Positions 42,835-51,075 of a DNA stretch of 64,000 nucleotides are shown one piece after another. Each line of letters opens with the position of its first letter. The stretch's first letter is position 1. Made by a program: the position numbers and the translations under genes. The notes below the pieces were generated by a model. It had not been told where the DNA came from, searched no databases, and was given only the letters and a program-made list of their open reading frames with translations. This stretch comes from Kribbella pratensis (GTDB lineage: Bacteria; Actinomycetota; Actinomycetes; Propionibacteriales; Kribbellaceae), in contig NZ_SODP01000001.1 in the NCBI RefSeq assembly GCF_004365355.1, positions 2,115,473 through 2,179,472 of the forward strand, written 5' to 3'.

Positions 42835-43513
42835 TCAGCTGATGCAGCAGCGCGGAGCCGTACAGCATCGCCTTGGTCTGGCGGTCGTGTGCTGCGCGAC
42901 GCTCGGCGATCGCAGTACGCAGGGCCTCGGTGCTGCCCGTCCTTCGGAGGCCGTCGAGGACCGGTCTGATCTGCTCGAAGTAGTACCGACCTTGGCGGAG
43001 CATGTGGATGATCCGTGCGTCACGGACCTGTTCGGGTCCATAGCGGCGGTACTTCGTTCCCGGCTCTCGGGTTGGCGCGAGCAGGCCCGCAGCTTCCCAG
43101 ACTCGTAACGCCGAGGTTCGAATGCCCAGGCGGTGCGCCAACTCGCCAACGAGCAGGGACGGCCCGGTGAGTTCGTCGACGTTCTCGGCGGCGAGTGCGG
43201 CGAGGGCTTCACTCGCGGCGTCGGTTGCGAGGCGTTGCTCGTGGAGTGCGGCGTGGGCTGCGTCGACGAGGCGGTAGGCACGCCCTTCGTCGCCGTCGTG
43301 GACGGCGCGCATGATCTCGCTGGCGGTCTCCGCGCCGAAGCCCGGCGCGAGCGCGCGGTAGGTCAACAGCGCCGAGACGTGCTCCGGACCGTACTGCCGG
43401 TACCCGGTGTCGGACCGCGGCGCCGGCGGCAGGATGCCGGCCGCTTCGTAGTTGCGAACGAGCTGGGTCGAGACCCCGGCCCGGCGGGCCAGGTCAACCG
43501 GCCGGAGGCCCAT
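42785..43513 (-). CDS. MerR-family regulator with two HTH domains (TioE-like)
   Basis: A 242-residue protein with two MerR-type winged HTHs in one chain. The first is at about 4-70 (LARRAGVSTQLVRNYEAAGI, then TGYRQYGPEHV). The second is at about 123-190 (LAHRLGIRTSALRVWEAAGL, then TKYRRYGPEQV). Such tandem proteins may act as a single-chain pseudo-dimer. No cysteine metal-binding site is visible. The stop lies inside the cyclase gene. It is directly downstream of the SDR gene on the same strand with three bases between. Confidence 0.9.
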   Translation of the reverse strand: MGLRPVDLARRAGVSTQLVRNYEAAGILPPAPRSDTGYRQYGPEHVSALLTYRALAPGFGAETASEIMRAVHDGDEGRAYRLVDAAHAALHEQRLATDAASEALAALAAENVDELTGPSLLVGELAHRLGIRTSALRVWEAAGLLAPTREPGTKYRRYGPEQVRDARIIHMLRQGRYYFEQIRPVLDGLRRTGSTEALRTAIAERRAAHDRQTKAMLYGSALLHQLISQGQPAESEPTVRAQ

Positions 43514-43516
43514 GTG

Positions 43517-44260
43517 TCACCGGCCGCCGGAGACGTCGACCGTCGTCCCGGTCATGTACGACGCGCGATCCGAGGCGAGGAACGCGATCACCTCCGCGAC
43601 CTCCTCGGCCTTGCCGGGACGGGCCAGCGGAGGCGTCGCACCGAGGCGATCCAGTCGGCCCGCCTCGTGGATGTCCGTCTCGATCAGGCCGGGGCGCACG
43701 CCCAGCACCCGGATGCCTTCCTTCGCGACCTCGTTGCCCAGGCCTGTGGTGAGCGCGTCGACGGCCGCCTTGCTCGCGGCGTAGTCGACGTACTCGCCGG
43801 CCGACCCGAGGACCGCCGCCCGAGACGAGACGTTGACGATCACTCCCCCGGCGCCGCCGTACGCCGTGGACATCCGGCGTACTGCGGCACCGGCGACGAG
43901 AAATGCGCTGATCGAGTTGATCCGGAACACCCGGTCGAGCCGCTCGGCGTCGTACTCCGCGACGCGGCCCCCGGGCGAGACGACACCGGCGTTGTTGATC
44001 ACGGCACCGATCGGACCGAGCTCGGCGGTCACGGTGTCGAAGAGGCGCTCGATCTGGTCCGGCTCGACGACATCAGCCTGTACGGCGATCGCGCGCCGTC
44101 CGAGCTCCTCGCACGCCTTCACCACGCGGGCCGCCTCGTCGGCTCGCGTCCGGTAGTTGACGCCCACATCCCAGCCGTCCGCCGCGAGCGCGACTGACGC
44201 GGCCGCGCCGATCCCGCGACTCCCACCCGTGACCAGCACTACCCCACGTCCGACACTCAT
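43517..44260 (-). CDS. Short-chain dehydrogenase/reductase (FabG-like)
   Basis: An SDR of about 247 residues. The cofactor motif is LVTGGSRGIGAA near 9-20, preference motif NNAG near 87-90, and active-site Ser/Tyr/Lys in NVSSRAAVL and YVDYAASKAA. The C-terminal PGLIETDIHEAG and TGTTVDVSGGR complete the fold. It resembles 3-oxoacyl-ACP reductase or sugar dehydrogenases; the substrate is unknown. ATG 44260 is chosen; a GTG three codons upstream is possible. It probably shares a transcript with the MerR gene. Confidence 0.87.
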   Translation of the reverse strand: MSVGRGVVLVTGGSRGIGAAASVALAADGWDVGVNYRTRADEAARVVKACEELGRRAIAVQADVVEPDQIERLFDTVTAELGPIGAVINNAGVVSPGGRVAEYDAERLDRVFRINSISAFLVAGAAVRRMSTAYGGAGGVIVNVSSRAAVLGSAGEYVDYAASKAAVDALTTGLGNEVAKEGIRVLGVRPGLIETDIHEAGRLDRLGATPPLARPGKAEEVAEVIAFLASDRASYMTGTTVDVSGGR

Positions 44261-44301
44261 GCGGCCCACTCTTTCATGCGGCCCACGCTGTCATCCGGCG
44301 G

Positions 44302-45093
44302 TCACGCAGGCGGCAGGACGAACTGCAACTGGGTCTCGGTGTCGTTGAATCCGACCGAGCGGTAGATCCGAACCGCGAGGTAGTCCGGATCCGCGACCAT
44401 CACCAGCGTCCGTGCGCCGCCCTCGGTCAGTCCATACGTCGACGCGTGGTGGACGAGTGTGCCGGCCAGACCGCGACCGCGATCCTCGTGCGACGTCTGC
44501 ACAGTCTGGAAACGTGCAACGCCTTTGCCGTCGAACATCAGCCCGAGCGAACTCTGCAGCCGATCGCCGTCGAACGCACCGAACCACTTGCCGTGGCCGG
44601 CCTCGACCAGCGCGCGCTGGGTCGCCACCTTGCGCCGGGTGAAGTCCTCGTAGTCGGCGTCGACCGTCATATCCGCAGTGGCGATGCCCTGATCGAACAG
44701 TTGCGCCCAGTCGTCGTCACCGTCCAGGAAGCGGTACGTCGCCTCGGTGTTCGGCCGCGGCGGCGGGACGACCCGATCGGCCGTCATCACGACGCTCCGG
44801 TCGACCTTGAGGCCGGTGGCGGTCACCTCGTTCTCCGCGCCGATCTCGCCGTCCACGCTGTCGATGCCGAGGGCAACGTGTTTCGCGGCAGGGAACTCGC
44901 GGCGGAAGTCCTCCAGGCGGATCTTCGCGTCGTCCGGCGCGAACGGGGTGCGGTACAGCAGGAAGTTGCCCCACCAGAAGCCGGGGTTGGCCGGCGTACG
45001 CACGACGACGTACTCACCGGTGTCGCGGAAGGTGCTTCCGCCCAGCTCCAGCAGCAACAGGTCGGTGCGGTAACCGAGGCTCGTGATCTCCAC
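44302..45093 (-). CDS. GNAT-family acetyltransferase with N-terminal extension
   Basis: A 263-residue protein. The C-terminal half is a GNAT domain with VQTSHEDRGRGLAGTLVHHA near 205-224, carrying the R-x-x-G-x-A acetyl-CoA motif (RGRGLA). It also has the late VRIYRSVGFNDTE typical of the fold's last strand and helix. The N-terminal 130 residues look like a degenerate second GNAT lobe. The function is unknown. It lies 41 bases upstream of the SDR gene on the same strand. Confidence 0.83.
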   Translation of the reverse strand: MEITSLGYRTDLLLLELGGSTFRDTGEYVVVRTPANPGFWWGNFLLYRTPFAPDDAKIRLEDFRREFPAAKHVALGIDSVDGEIGAENEVTATGLKVDRSVVMTADRVVPPPRPNTEATYRFLDGDDDWAQLFDQGIATADMTVDADYEDFTRRKVATQRALVEAGHGKWFGAFDGDRLQSSLGLMFDGKGVARFQTVQTSHEDRGRGLAGTLVHHASTYGLTEGGARTLVMVADPDYLAVRIYRSVGFNDTETQLQFVLPPA

Positions 45094-45129
45094 ACTTCCA
45101 TCCTCACTGTCGCGTCAATCGAGTTCTCC

Positions 45130-45186
45130 TTGACATGCAGCCGTCTGGCTGCCTATGTTTGTCACGCAGCCAAGCGGCTGCATGAC
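45130..45186 (+). promoter_or_regulatory. Promoter with two inverted-repeat operators for the ArsR-AHSA1 gene
   Basis: A consensus -35 TTGACA (45130-45135) and -10 TATGTT (45154-45159) are separated by 18 bases. GCAGCC-GTCT-GGCTGC (45137-45152) lies exactly between them. A second copy, GCAGCC-AAGC-GGCTGC (45166-45181), covers the expected start of transcription. The two copies are 29 bases apart. Binding there by the ArsR-type HTH encoded just downstream would block polymerase, so autorepression is likely. Confidence 0.8.
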
Positions 45187-45199
45187 CATCGGAGGCGTG

Positions 45200-45985
45200 A
45201 TGGACGACGAGGTGTTCCGTGCGCTGGCCGACCCGAGCCGGCGGCAGCTGCTCGACATGCTGAACGCCCGCAACGGCCAGACGCTGCGCGAGCTCTGCGC
45301 CGGGCTGGACATGGCGCGGCAGTCGGTGAGCAAGCACCTCACGATCCTCGAGACCGCGAACCTCGTCACCACCGTGTGGCGCGGGCGGGAGAAGCTGCAC
45401 TACCTCAACGCCGAGCCGATCAACGCGATCGCCGACCGCTGGATGACCCAGTACGACCGTCGGCGGGCGCAGCTGTTCGCCGATCTCAAGACGGCTTTGG
45501 AGGCCGAACCGACCATGAGCGACAACGACTTCGTCTACACGACCTACATCAGGACCACGCCGGAGCGGCTCTGGCAGGCGCTCACCGAGCCGAAGTTCAC
45601 CGAGCAGTACTGGAACCTGTCCCACGAGACCGACTGGAAACCCGGCTCGGAGATGGTCTGGCACATGGGCGACGTGTCCATGACCGGCCCGGGGCAGGTC
45701 GTCCTCGAGCACACGCCGTACACGCGGTTGTCGTACGCCTGGCACCACATCACGCCGGACTTCGCGAAGGCTGTCGATCTACCGGCCGACGTGTACGAGA
45801 AGACCAGCCGCGAACCGCTGTCCACCGCGACCTTCGAGCTGGAGCCGGTCGATGACAAGGTGAAGCTGACCGTCATCCACAGCGGCTTCGGGCCGGACAG
45901 TGTGCTGCGAACCATGATCCAAGACGGATGGCCGGCGCTGCTGTCCGACCTGAAATCCCTCCTCGAGCTGTCCCCCGTGCACTAG
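45200..45985 (+). CDS. ArsR-type HTH fused to an AHSA1/SRPBCC domain
   Basis: A 261-residue two-domain protein. The N-terminal winged HTH (about 1-95) contains ADPSRRQLLDML and LDMARQSVSKHLTILETANL. The C-terminal AHSA1-type SRPBCC domain (about 105-255) contains YIRTTPERLWQALTEPKFTE and the hydrophobic-ligand cavity strands. Usually these two functions are separate adjacent genes, a repressor and a START-like protein. Here one chain may sense a ligand and regulate directly. ATG 45200 has GGAGG four bases upstream. Its promoter carries paired operators. Confidence 0.9.
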   Translation: MDDEVFRALADPSRRQLLDMLNARNGQTLRELCAGLDMARQSVSKHLTILETANLVTTVWRGREKLHYLNAEPINAIADRWMTQYDRRRAQLFADLKTALEAEPTMSDNDFVYTTYIRTTPERLWQALTEPKFTEQYWNLSHETDWKPGSEMVWHMGDVSMTGPGQVVLEHTPYTRLSYAWHHITPDFAKAVDLPADVYEKTSREPLSTATFELEPVDDKVKLTVIHSGFGPDSVLRTMIQDGWPALLSDLKSLLELSPVH

Positions 45986-45990
45986 CAGCG

Positions 45991-48129
45991 CTACGGGCGT
46001 TTGTGGATGACCAGGGGCAGGACGGCGGTGGCGCCGGCTTCTCGGAGTTTGGCGGCGGCTACCGTGACGGGCCACTGGGACGACGTGGCGTCCACGAGCA
46101 GGAGGATCGTGCGGCCGGCGATTGCCTGGGCTGTGAGGTCGTCGACCTGGAGGCCGTCTCGCCAGACTCTTGCCTCTTCTGCTGAGGAGAGGTCGTCGGT
46201 GTAACCGGTGCGGTCGACTGTCAGCTCCGCCCGGTCGAGCCGGCCGACGGTGGCCACGTGGTCGGCGATGGCGGAGGTGAGCTCCGGGTGACCGCCGGCG
46301 GCCAGTGGTACGACGACCTCCGGGCGTCCCGACCACGAACCGCGCCACCGCGACAGCGCGGCCACTGCACCGGACTTCAGGGCCTCCAACGCGTCAGGCT
46401 CCGGCGAACCGCCGAAGGCACCCTGCAGAACCTCGCGCCACTCGGGTGCGTCGGCGTACACGATGATGCGGCCGGGCTCGGCCGACAGTGCCGGCGGGAT
46501 CTTCCCGCGGGCGCCGAACGCACCGCCGGGCCACATCTTGCGTGGCTCGAGCACGTGAACCTCGCCGCGGAGCAAGCGGACGATCGTCGCCACCGTCTCT
46601 GGGTCGGGTCGCGACTCCAGCGGCGCCGGCAACTCCCCCAGGCAGACCGAGCAGCGCCCGCACGGCTCCGCCGACGGGTCGTCCAGCGACTCCTGGAGAA
46701 GTTGCATCAAGCAACGATCACCACGGGTGTACGCGCGCATGATGTCGGCCTCGCGCCGGCGCACCGACACGATCCCGTCGTAGTGCTCCGCGTCGAAGCT
46801 CCAGTCTGCCCCGGTCCGCACCCAGCCTCGCTCGACCCGGTCGACCGCTCCGTCCACGGCCAGCTGCTTCAACATCAACTCGACCCGCGTACGCCGCAGA
46901 CCGGTCTCCGCCTCCAGCGCCGGCGCGGTGGCCGGCTCATCCGGGCCGTACCCCTCCAACGCCCGCAGCAGCCGCTGCACATTCTCCGGAACCGGAATCG
47001 TCGCCGTCGCGAAGTAGTCCCAGACACCCGAGTCCGCGTCCGACGGCAGCAAGGCCACCACCGCGTGATCGATCCCGCGCCCGGCACGACCGACCTGCTG
47101 GTAGTACGACACCGGCGACGGGGGCGATCCCACGTGCACCACGAACCCGAGGTCAGGCTTGTCGTATCCCATCCCCAACGCAGACGTCGCGATCAGCGCC
47201 TTCAACTGATTTGCCCGCAGCGCGTCCTCGAGGCTCTCCCGCTCCCCCGCCTCCAACTGACCGGTGTACGCCGCGACCGGCACATCCCGGCCGTGGACCT
47301 CTCGAATCACCGAGGCCAGCCGCTGCGCATCAGCGACGGTCAACGCGTAGACAATCCCGGAACCCGGAAGCTTCGGCAGCTGATCGACGACCCACGCGAA
47401 TCGATCGAGCGGAGACAGCTTGTCCACGACGGCAAGCTGCAGACTCGCCCGCGCGAGCGGCCCACGCAGTACGAGCGTCGACTCCCCCAACTGCTTCGCC
47501 ACATCCTCGGTCACCCGCGAGTTGGCCGTGGCTGTCGTCGCAAGCACCGGCGTCTTCGGGTTGAGCTGCTGCAGCACGTCGGACACCCGGCGATAGTCCG
47601 GCCGGAAGTCATGCCCCCAGTCCGACACCGCATGCGCCTCGTCGATCACCAGCAGCCCGACCTGGCCGGCCAGCCCGTCGAGCACCCGCCGCCCGAACCC
47701 CGGGTTGGCCAGCCGCTCCGGCGACACCAGCAGCACGTCGATCGCGCCCGACCGCAGGTCCTGCTCGATACCTGACCAGGCGTCGATGTTGTTCGAGTTC
47801 AGCGTCGCGGCGCGCAACCCGGCCCGGCTCGCGGCCGCGACCTGATCGCGCATGAGCGACAGCAGCGGCGAAACCACGAGCGTCGGCCCCGCGCCCTCCG
47901 ACCGTCTGATCGCGGTCGCAGCCCAGTACACAGCAGACTTGCCCCAGCCGGTCGCCTGCACGACGAGCACCCGCGCCGCCGGCTCGCACAGCGCTGCGAC
48001 CGCCGTCTCCTGATCGGCACGCAGGCGTGCCTCGTCACCGGCGATCGCCCGGATCACCTCACCGGCGACCTTCGCCCGCGCCTCGGTCAGGCTCGCACTG
48101 GAGTCAGGATTCGCGTTGGTCTCAGCCAT
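45991..48129 (-). CDS. RecQ-like DEAD/DEAH helicase with phosphoribosyltransferase-like C-terminus
   Basis: A 712-residue protein. Motif I is VVQATGWGKSAVYW (near 54-67), motif II LLVIDEAHAVSDWGHDFRPD, motif III ATTATAN, motif VI QQVGRAGRG. The RecQ zinc site appears as CLMQLLQ...PCGRCSVC. The last 160 residues are unusual. ILLLVDATSSQWPVTVAAAKLREAGA resembles the PRPP-loop segment of phosphoribosyltransferases, but the double acidic residues are reduced to one Asp, so it may bind nucleotide or DNA without catalysis. ATG 48129 is preferred over an earlier start at 48216 that would overlap soxR. It is convergent with the ArsR-AHSA1 gene. Confidence 0.9.
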   Translation of the reverse strand: MAETNANPDSSASLTEARAKVAGEVIRAIAGDEARLRADQETAVAALCEPAARVLVVQATGWGKSAVYWAATAIRRSEGAGPTLVVSPLLSLMRDQVAAASRAGLRAATLNSNNIDAWSGIEQDLRSGAIDVLLVSPERLANPGFGRRVLDGLAGQVGLLVIDEAHAVSDWGHDFRPDYRRVSDVLQQLNPKTPVLATTATANSRVTEDVAKQLGESTLVLRGPLARASLQLAVVDKLSPLDRFAWVVDQLPKLPGSGIVYALTVADAQRLASVIREVHGRDVPVAAYTGQLEAGERESLEDALRANQLKALIATSALGMGYDKPDLGFVVHVGSPPSPVSYYQQVGRAGRGIDHAVVALLPSDADSGVWDYFATATIPVPENVQRLLRALEGYGPDEPATAPALEAETGLRRTRVELMLKQLAVDGAVDRVERGWVRTGADWSFDAEHYDGIVSVRRREADIMRAYTRGDRCLMQLLQESLDDPSAEPCGRCSVCLGELPAPLESRPDPETVATIVRLLRGEVHVLEPRKMWPGGAFGARGKIPPALSAEPGRIIVYADAPEWREVLQGAFGGSPEPDALEALKSGAVAALSRWRGSWSGRPEVVVPLAAGGHPELTSAIADHVATVGRLDRAELTVDRTGYTDDLSSAEEARVWRDGLQVDDLTAQAIAGRTILLLVDATSSQWPVTVAAAKLREAGATAVLPLVIHKRP

Positions 48130-48193
48130 GCCGGAAACCCTAGACGCCCGCACCCCCAGTCCGCTGGGCGCGACCCCGGAGCTGTGGATAACC

Positions 48194-48694
48194 TCAGGCG
48201 CACTTCTCTGGATCACACGACCCCGGATGACACGGCTCGCCGTCGTTGTCCATCAGCCGGCGCGGTCCCGGACCCTTCGCGGCCAACGCGTCGTACGGGT
48301 TTGCCAGCGCACATCGGTCGAGGGACAGGCAACCGCAGCCGACACAGTCCTTGAAGTCGTCGCGGAGTTGCTCGAGATGCAGGATCCGGCGGTCGAGCTC
48401 CGCCTGCCAGCACTCCGAGATGCGCTCCCAATCGGCCCGCGTCGGCGTCCGTTTCTCCGGTAGCAGCTTCAAGATCGCGGCGACCTCGGCCAGCGGTACG
48501 CCGACCCGCTGGGCGATCCGCACCAACGCCACCCGGCGCAAGGTGTCCCGCTTGTACCGACGCTGGTTCCCCGACGTACGGCGGCTCAGGATCAAACCCT
48601 GGCGTTCGTAGAAGTGCAGGGCGGAGATCGCCACGCCACTGCGCTGCGACAGCTGCCCGACCGTCAGCTCACCAGGCTCGATATCCATCGCCAT
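48194..48694 (-). CDS. soxR: Redox-sensitive MerR-family activator SoxR
   Basis: A 166-residue MerR-type protein. The HTH (LSQRSGVAISALHFYERQGL) is at 15-34. A dimerisation helix follows, then the [2Fe-2S] ligands C117-x2-C120-x-C122-x5-C128, the exact SoxR spacing. In actinobacteria SoxR responds to redox-active metabolites rather than mounting a full superoxide response. A second Cys cluster (CHPGSCDPEKCA) ends the protein. A SoxR-box-like sequence lies eight bases upstream of the start region. Confidence 0.95.
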   Translation of the reverse strand: MAMDIEPGELTVGQLSQRSGVAISALHFYERQGLILSRRTSGNQRRYKRDTLRRVALVRIAQRVGVPLAEVAAILKLLPEKRTPTRADWERISECWQAELDRRILHLEQLRDDFKDCVGCGCLSLDRCALANPYDALAAKGPGPRRLMDNDGEPCHPGSCDPEKCA

Positions 48695-48702
48695 CCCTCC
48701 AA

Positions 48703-48720
48703 CCTCAACTTATATCGAGG
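48703..48720 (-). promoter_or_regulatory. SoxR-box-like operator before soxR
   Basis: CCTCAACTTATATCGAGG keeps the outer half-sites of the SoxR box (CCTCAA and a GAGG end) in an 18-base frame with two mismatched pairs. It lies 9-26 bases upstream of the soxR start and after the end of the MFS gene. Autoregulation of soxR is the simplest reading. Confidence 0.65.
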
Positions 48721-48733
48721 CTAGCGGACAGGG

Positions 48734-50008
48734 TCAGGCGGCAACGAGTCGGCGTCCGATGCTCGCGGACATCAGCGCGGCCGCCGCGCACAGCCCGCCG
48801 GCCAGGTACCAGGCCAGGTTGTAGCTGCCCTGGGCGTCCCGGATCGCACCGGCGCCGGTCGCCGCCAGCGCCGCGCCGACCTGGTGCGACGCGAAGACCC
48901 AGCCGAACACGATCGGGCCGTCCTGCCCGAACCACTCACGGCACAGCGCAACGGTCGGCGGCACGGTGGCCACCCAGTCCAGCCCATAGAAGATGATGAA
49001 GACCCACGTGCTTGGCGCGGCGGTCGGTCCGAGCAGCGACGGCAGTACCAGCAGTGAGAGTCCCCGCAGCGAGTAGTAGGCGATCAGCAGGAACCGTGGA
49101 TCCCACCGGTCGGTCAGATAGCCCGAGAAGATCGTCCCGCCGACGTCGAACAGGCCCACCAGCGCCAGCAACGACGCAGCGGTCGTCGCGGGCATGCCGT
49201 GGTCGTGGGCTGCCGTCACGAAGTGCGTGCCGACCAGACCGTTCGTCGACGCGCCACAGATCGCGAATCCACCCGCAAGCAGCCAGAACGCAGGCCGCCG
49301 TACAGCCATCCCTAGCGCACGCACTGCTCGCACTGCGCTGCTACCGGTCGTCTCGACGCGCTGTCCCGCAGTACTCCCCTCCGGAGCGCCGTACGCTCTC
49401 AGCCCGACGTCGCTCGGGTAGTCACGGAGGAACAGCAGCACCAGCGGTACGACGGCCAGCGCAGCGCCGCCGGCCACGAGTGCAGGCACCCGCCAACCGT
49501 GGTGCGCCGCCAGGGACGCGATCAGTGGCAGGAAGACCAGTTGGCCGGTCGCACCGGCGGCCGTGAGGATCCCGGTGACCAGACCGCGGCGGCGGACGAA
49601 CCAGCGCCCGGTGATCGTCGCCACGAACGTCATCGACATCGATCCGGTGCCGACGCCGACCAGGAGCCCCCAGCAGAGCAGCAGCTGCCACGCAGACGTC
49701 ATGAAGACGGTCAGGACGCTGCCCAGCGCGATCAGCACCAGGGCACCGCTGACGACCTTGCGCAGACCGAGCCGGTCCATCAGCGCGGCAGCGAACGGCG
49801 AGATGCCGCCGAACAGCAGCAGGTTGATCGAGACCGCCGACGAGATGGTCGCGTGCGACCACCCGAACTCCTCGTGCAGCGGATCGAGCAGCACACTGGG
49901 CACCGAACGGAACCCGGCCGCACCGATCAGGGTCACGAACCCCACCACAGCGACCGCCCAGGCCAGATGTACCCGGGGAGTCTTCTTCGTCTCGAGAATC
50001 TGCGTCAC
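48734..50008 (-). CDS. Major facilitator superfamily transporter
   Basis: A 424-residue protein with twelve predicted helices in two halves. The cytoplasmic loop motif between helices 2 and 3 is present in weak form (ALMDRLGLRKVVSG), and GRWFVRRRGLVTGIL marks the middle of the first half. It resembles the OFA/monocarboxylate-type MFS proteins; the substrate is unknown. Its start at 50008 is divergent from the GlxA-like regulator, with TTGACA (minus strand, 50070-50065) a good -35. It lies upstream of soxR on the same strand. Confidence 0.88.
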   Translation of the reverse strand: MTQILETKKTPRVHLAWAVAVVGFVTLIGAAGFRSVPSVLLDPLHEEFGWSHATISSAVSINLLLFGGISPFAAALMDRLGLRKVVSGALVLIALGSVLTVFMTSAWQLLLCWGLLVGVGTGSMSMTFVATITGRWFVRRRGLVTGILTAAGATGQLVFLPLIASLAAHHGWRVPALVAGGAALAVVPLVLLFLRDYPSDVGLRAYGAPEGSTAGQRVETTGSSAVRAVRALGMAVRRPAFWLLAGGFAICGASTNGLVGTHFVTAAHDHGMPATTAASLLALVGLFDVGGTIFSGYLTDRWDPRFLLIAYYSLRGLSLLVLPSLLGPTAAPSTWVFIIFYGLDWVATVPPTVALCREWFGQDGPIVFGWVFASHQVGAALAATGAGAIRDAQGSYNLAWYLAGGLCAAAALMSASIGRRLVAA

Positions 50009-50052
50009 CCGATCAAGGGTGCGGGTTCGACCATCATCGAACTAGTGGCCAG

Positions 50053-51072
50053 ATGGACAACATGTGTCAAAATATGGCCATGTCTCAACGGAGCCCTCGC
50101 CACCTGACCTCCGTCGGTCCGCACGTGGTCGCCGTCCTCGCCCTCGAGCCGGTCGTCGGGTTCGACCTGACCATCCCGCCGACCGTCCTGGGCGCGGCGA
50201 CCAAGGCCGACGGCACGAAGCTGTACGACGTCCGCATCTGCGGCCTCGGCGGCCCGGTTCGGGCGGGAGCGGGGTTCAATCTCGTCCCCGACCACGGACC
50301 CGAGGCGCTGGCCGAGGCCGACACCGTGATCGTGCCCGGCACCTACATCCACCAGCCGCGGTACGACGGCACGCTGCCCGACGACCTGGCCGCTGCGCTC
50401 GCGACGATCCGGCCGGGGACCCGGATCGCCTCGATCTGCACCGGCGCCTTCGTCCTCGGCGCCGCCGGCTACCTGGACGGCCGGCCCGCGACGACTCATT
50501 GGGAGCGGGCCGAGTTGTTCCGCAGCGTCTACCCGCAGGTGAAGCTCGACGAGGACAAGCTGTTCATCGACGACGGCGACATCCTCACGTCGGCCGGCCT
50601 CGCCGCGGGCGTCGACCTCTGCCTGCACCTGATCCGCCGCGACTTCGGCAGTGAGGTCGCGAACCGGGCCGCCCGGCACTGCGTCGTGCCGCCGTGGCGG
50701 GACGGCGGACAGTCGCAGTACATCGAGCGGGCCATTCCACAGGAGGGCAGCGAGGGTACGTCGCCGACGCGGGCCTGGGCGCTCGCACGACTCGGCGAGG
50801 AGATCAGCCTGGCCGCGATGGCGGCGTACGCGCAGATGAGCGTGCGTACCTTCAGCCGGCGCTTCAAGGCCGAGACAGGGCAGTCACCCGGCACTTGGCT
50901 GCTGCAGCATCGCGTCCGGCACGCCTGCAACCTGCTGGAGACGACCGACCTGTCGGTGGACCGTGTAGCCCACGAGGCAGGTCTCGGGACCGCCGCATCG
51001 CTGCGCCACCACCTTCGCTCCGAGCTCGGCGTCTCGCCGCTCGCCTACCGCAAGACCTTCCGGGTGGGCTGA
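50053..51072 (+). CDS. GlxA-family AraC-type transcriptional regulator
   Basis: A 339-residue protein. A DJ-1/PfpI-like domain (about 15-190) contains ASICTGAFVLGAAGYLDG, with the nucleophile-elbow Cys, and THWERAELF. An AraC-type double HTH follows (about 225-335: YAQMSVRTFSRRFKAETGQ and DRVAHEAGLGTAASLRHH). ATG 50053 is followed by in-frame ATGs at codons 4, 8 and 10; none has a good ribosome-binding site. The start lies within the promoter of the divergent MFS gene, with GACA/TGTC half-sites at 50056-50068, so it probably regulates that transporter. Confidence 0.9.
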   Translation: MDNMCQNMAMSQRSPRHLTSVGPHVVAVLALEPVVGFDLTIPPTVLGAATKADGTKLYDVRICGLGGPVRAGAGFNLVPDHGPEALAEADTVIVPGTYIHQPRYDGTLPDDLAAALATIRPGTRIASICTGAFVLGAAGYLDGRPATTHWERAELFRSVYPQVKLDEDKLFIDDGDILTSAGLAAGVDLCLHLIRRDFGSEVANRAARHCVVPPWRDGGQSQYIERAIPQEGSEGTSPTRAWALARLGEEISLAAMAAYAQMSVRTFSRRFKAETGQSPGTWLLQHRVRHACNLLETTDLSVDRVAHEAGLGTAASLRHHLRSELGVSPLAYRKTFRVG

Positions 51073-51075
51073 ACC

